In this document: positions 61,932 to 64,000 of the stretch, in pieces | How the letters are laid out: the number at the start of each line of letters is the position of its first letter | Numbering within the stretch: position 1 is the stretch's first letter | NCBI GenBank assembly: GCA_009668205.1 | Contig: WJYM01000015.1 | Span: forward strand, 23,074 to 87,073 | Direction: 5' to 3' | DNA length: 64,000 bases | DNA from: Enterobacteriaceae bacterium RIT691 | GTDB taxonomy: Bacteria; Pseudomonadota; Gammaproteobacteria; Enterobacterales; Enterobacteriaceae | Made by a program: the position numbers and the translations under genes | Notes under the pieces: generated by a model | What the model was told of the DNA's origin: nothing | The model's input: only the letters and a program-made list of their open reading frames with translations | The model's database searches: none

Positions 61932-63383
61932 ATGCATTTTCGTGCCATAACCCGAATCGTTGGCCTGTTGGTCATCCTGTTTTCCGGCACCATGATTGTG
62001 CCAGGACTGGTGGCGCTGATCTACCGGGACGGGGCCGGGCGGGCATTTACCCAGACCTTTTTTGTCGCTCTGGCGATTGGGTCATTGCTGTGGTGGCCAA
62101 ACCGTAAGCAAAAAGGGGAGCTTAAATCCCGTGAAGGCTTTCTGATTGTCGTGCTGTTCTGGACCGTGCTGGGGAGCGTCGGGGCATTGCCCTTTATCTT
62201 CTCTGAACAGCCGAATCTGACGATCACCGATGCTTTCTTTGAATCATTCTCCGGCCTGACCACAACCGGCGCGACCACGCTGGTGGGGCTGGATTCTTTA
62301 CCTCATGCCATTCTCTTCTATCGGCAAATGCTGCAATGGTTTGGCGGTATGGGGATCATCGTACTGGCGGTGGCTATTCTGCCTATCCTGGGCGTGGGCG
62401 GCATGCAGCTGTATCGTGCGGAAATGCCTGGGCCGCTGAAAGATAACAAGATGAGGCCACGAATTGCCGAAACGGCGAAAACGCTGTGGCTCATCTATGT
62501 TCTGCTGACGATAGCCTGCGCGCTGGCGCTGTGGTTTGCTGGTATGCCGGCCTTCGATGCGATAGGGCACAGCTTCGCGACCATCGCCATTGGCGGGTTT
62601 TCCACGCACGATGCGAGCGTTGGCTACTTTAACAGCCCGACCATCAACACCATTATTGCTATCTTCCTGCTGATCTCCGGCTGTAACTATGGTCTGCACT
62701 TCTCTTTATTAAGCGGACGTAGTCTCAAGGTTTACTGGCGCGATCCGGAGTTCCGGATGTTTATTGGCGTACAGCTGACGCTGGTCGCCGTGTGTACGCT
62801 GGTGCTGTATATCCATAATGTCTATGGCTCAGCCTTGATGACGCTAAACCAGGCCTTCTTCCAGGTGGTGTCGATGGCGACGACGGCAGGGTTTACCACG
62901 GACAGTATCGCGCGTTGGCCATTGTTCCTGCCGGTGCTGCTGCTGTGCTCTGCTTTTATTGGTGGCTGTGCGGGCTCAACCGGGGGCGGGTTGAAGGTGA
63001 TTCGCATCCTGCTGTTGTTCAAACAGGGCAACCGGGAACTGAAGCGCCTGGTGCACCCTAATGCGGTCTACAGCATCAAGCTGGGTAACCGTGCACTGCC
63101 AGAACGTATTCTTGAAGCGGTGTGGGGGTTCTTCTCTGCGTACGCGTTGGTATTTATCATCAGTATGCTGGCCATTATTGCCACGGGCGTTGATGACTTC
63201 TCTGCTTTTGCTTCAGTCGTTGCGACGCTGAATAACCTTGGCCCTGGGCTGGGCGTGGTGGCGGATAACTTCACCAGCATGAACCCGGTGGCTAAATGGA
63301 TCCTGATCGCCAATATGCTGTTTGGTCGACTGGAAGTCTTTACTTTGTTGGTGCTGTTTACGCCGACATTCTGGCGCGAATAA
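61932..63383 (+). CDS. trkH: Potassium uptake channel subunit TrkH
   Basis: A 483-residue K+ transporter of the SKT family with four pore repeats. Selectivity-filter segments include [31 protein letters not shown] and NLGPGLGVV. It works with the cytosolic gate TrkA. ATG 61932 matches the E. coli length; a longer frame from 61860 overlaps yigZ and is not conserved. Confidence 0.97.
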   Translation: MHFRAITRIVGLLVILFSGTMIVPGLVALIYRDGAGRAFTQTFFVALAIGSLLWWPNRKQKGELKSREGFLIVVLFWTVLGSVGALPFIFSEQPNLTITDAFFESFSGLTTTGATTLVGLDSLPHAILFYRQMLQWFGGMGIIVLAVAILPILGVGGMQLYRAEMPGPLKDNKMRPRIAETAKTLWLIYVLLTIACALALWFAGMPAFDAIGHSFATIAIGGFSTHDASVGYFNSPTINTIIAIFLLISGCNYGLHFSLLSGRSLKVYWRDPEFRMFIGVQLTLVAVCTLVLYIHNVYGSALMTLNQAFFQVVSMATTAGFTTDSIARWPLFLPVLLLCSAFIGGCAGSTGGGLKVIRILLLFKQGNRELKRLVHPNAVYSIKLGNRALPERILEAVWGFFSAYALVFIISMLAIIATGVDDFSAFASVVATLNNLGPGLGVVADNFTSMNPVAKWILIANMLFGRLEVFTLLVLFTPTFWRE

Positions 63384-63394
63384 CAGGAGCCATT

Positions 63395-63928
63395 TTGAAA
63401 ATACTGATTCTTTTCTCTACCCGTGATGGACAGACGCGCGAGATCGCCGCGTCGCTGGCTTCTGAGTTAAAAGAGCAAGCGTTCGATGTGGACATGGTGA
63501 ATCTGCATCGGGCGGAAACTATCGCCTGGCAGGAGTATGACGGTGTGGTGATCGGTGCTTCTATACGTTACGGGCATTTCCATTCTGCGCTTGATAGCTT
63601 TGTGAAAAAGCACCAGCAGGCGCTGAAGCAGCTGCCGAGTGCCTTCTACTCCGTCAACCTGGTGGCGCGTAAGCCAGAGAAGCGTACACCGCAAACCAAT
63701 AACTATACCCGTAAGTTCCTGTTAGGTTCCCCGTGGGAACCAGACTGCTGTGCCGTGTTCGCCGGTGCGCTGCGCTATCCTCGTTATAGCTGGTATGACC
63801 GTATGATGATTCGCCTGATTATGAAAATGACAGGGGGAGAAACGGATACCCGTAAAGAAGTGGTGTACACCGACTGGCAGCAAGTGGCCAATTTTGCCCG
63901 TGAAATTGCTCAGCTTGTGCGCAATTAG
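63395..63928 (+). CDS. hemG: Menaquinone-dependent protoporphyrinogen IX dehydrogenase
   Basis: A 177-residue flavodoxin-fold enzyme that oxidises protoporphyrinogen IX, passing electrons to quinones. The FMN loop is [13 protein letters not shown]; the long-chain insertion [17 protein letters not shown] is typical of HemG. I place the start at TTG 63395, five nt after AGGAG and 11 nt after trkH; E. coli uses GTG at this place. The C-terminus is about four residues shorter than in E. coli. Confidence 0.93.
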   Translation: MKILILFSTRDGQTREIAASLASELKEQAFDVDMVNLHRAETIAWQEYDGVVIGASIRYGHFHSALDSFVKKHQQALKQLPSAFYSVNLVARKPEKRTPQTNNYTRKFLLGSPWEPDCCAVFAGALRYPRYSWYDRMMIRLIMKMTGGETDTRKEVVYTDWQQVANFAREIAQLVRN

Positions 63929-64000
63929 CGGTAAAAAACAACGTAAAGCCTGGAAAGTGAGCGGTTGATAAGTTTTTTCGAATTTAAGCTTGTCACCTCA
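63929..64000. other. Tail of window, no gene seen
   Basis: These 72 AT-rich bases follow hemG. In E. coli the rrnA operon begins downstream of hemG, so this may be the start of an rRNA upstream region, but no promoter element can be assigned from what is visible. Confidence 0.4.

Noticed and set aside
63929..64000. rRNA operon promoter
   Set aside because: Expected from E. coli gene order, but no convincing -35/-10, UP element or Fis site can be assigned in the 72 visible bases.

Overview
This window is a chromosomal segment from an enterobacterium of the Enterobacter/Lelliottia/Leclercia kind. Nearly every gene has a clear Escherichia coli counterpart of the same length in the same order (wecB to hemG, a block that in E. 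coli lies just before rrnA). Several small insertions are absent from E. coli K-12. The genus is an inference from recalled E. coli gene order and protein sequences; no search was run.

Layout. (1) 1-10164: the enterobacterial common antigen cluster wecB(partial)-wecC-rffG-rffH-wecD-wecE-wzxE-wecF-wzyE-wecG, almost every junction overlapping by 1-23 nt. (2) 10374-12325: the amino acid permease gene yifK and a four-gene tRNA operon (Arg-CCG, His-GTG, Leu-CAG, Pro-TGG) with a clear sigma-70 promoter and terminator. (3) 12327-12766: a gap with no protein gene that contains the small RNA GlmZ, with a sigma-54 promoter, an IHF site and three GlrR-type repeats. A non-E. coli MFS transporter follows. 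(4) 14135-21516: hemCDXY, divergent cyaA, and cyaY. (5) 21627-28541: lptM-dapF-yigA-xerC-yigB, SOS-controlled uvrD, and corA with its leader. (6) 28519-30229: an accessory pair, a cytoplasmic PhnD-like binding protein and a membrane fatty-acid desaturase. (7) 30339-37926: rarD, yigI, pldA, recQ, rhtC, rhtB, pldB, yigL. (8) 37917-43022: a stand-alone EAL phosphodiesterase, yigM, metR, metE. (9) 43081-43880: a HigBA-type toxin-antitoxin module between two REP-like palindromes. (10) 43895-46294: ysgA, udp, and an orphan mqsA preceded by a deletion remnant of mqsR. (11) 46393-56288: rmuC, ubiEJB, tatABC, tatD, rfaH, ubiD, fre. (12) 56394-63928: fadBA, pepQ, yigZ, trkH, hemG.

How it fits together. 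The window joins envelope glycan synthesis, phospholipid turnover (pldA, pldB), haem and ubiquinone synthesis, Tat export, fatty acid oxidation, methionine synthesis and DNA maintenance (xerC, uvrD, recQ). Regulatory sites readable from the bases include a LexA box (uvrD), CRP sites (cyaA, udp), MetJ and MetR boxes (metR/metE), a FadR site (fadB), an MqsA palindrome, and the GlrR/IHF/sigma-54 array of glmZ.

I found no CRISPR array, rRNA gene, insertion sequence, integrase or phage. The observations most worth a second look are the mqsR scar with its orphan antitoxin, the desaturase/PhnD-like pair, an unexplained 17-bp palindrome in the glmZ promoter, and the stand-alone EAL gene that runs over the yigL terminator.
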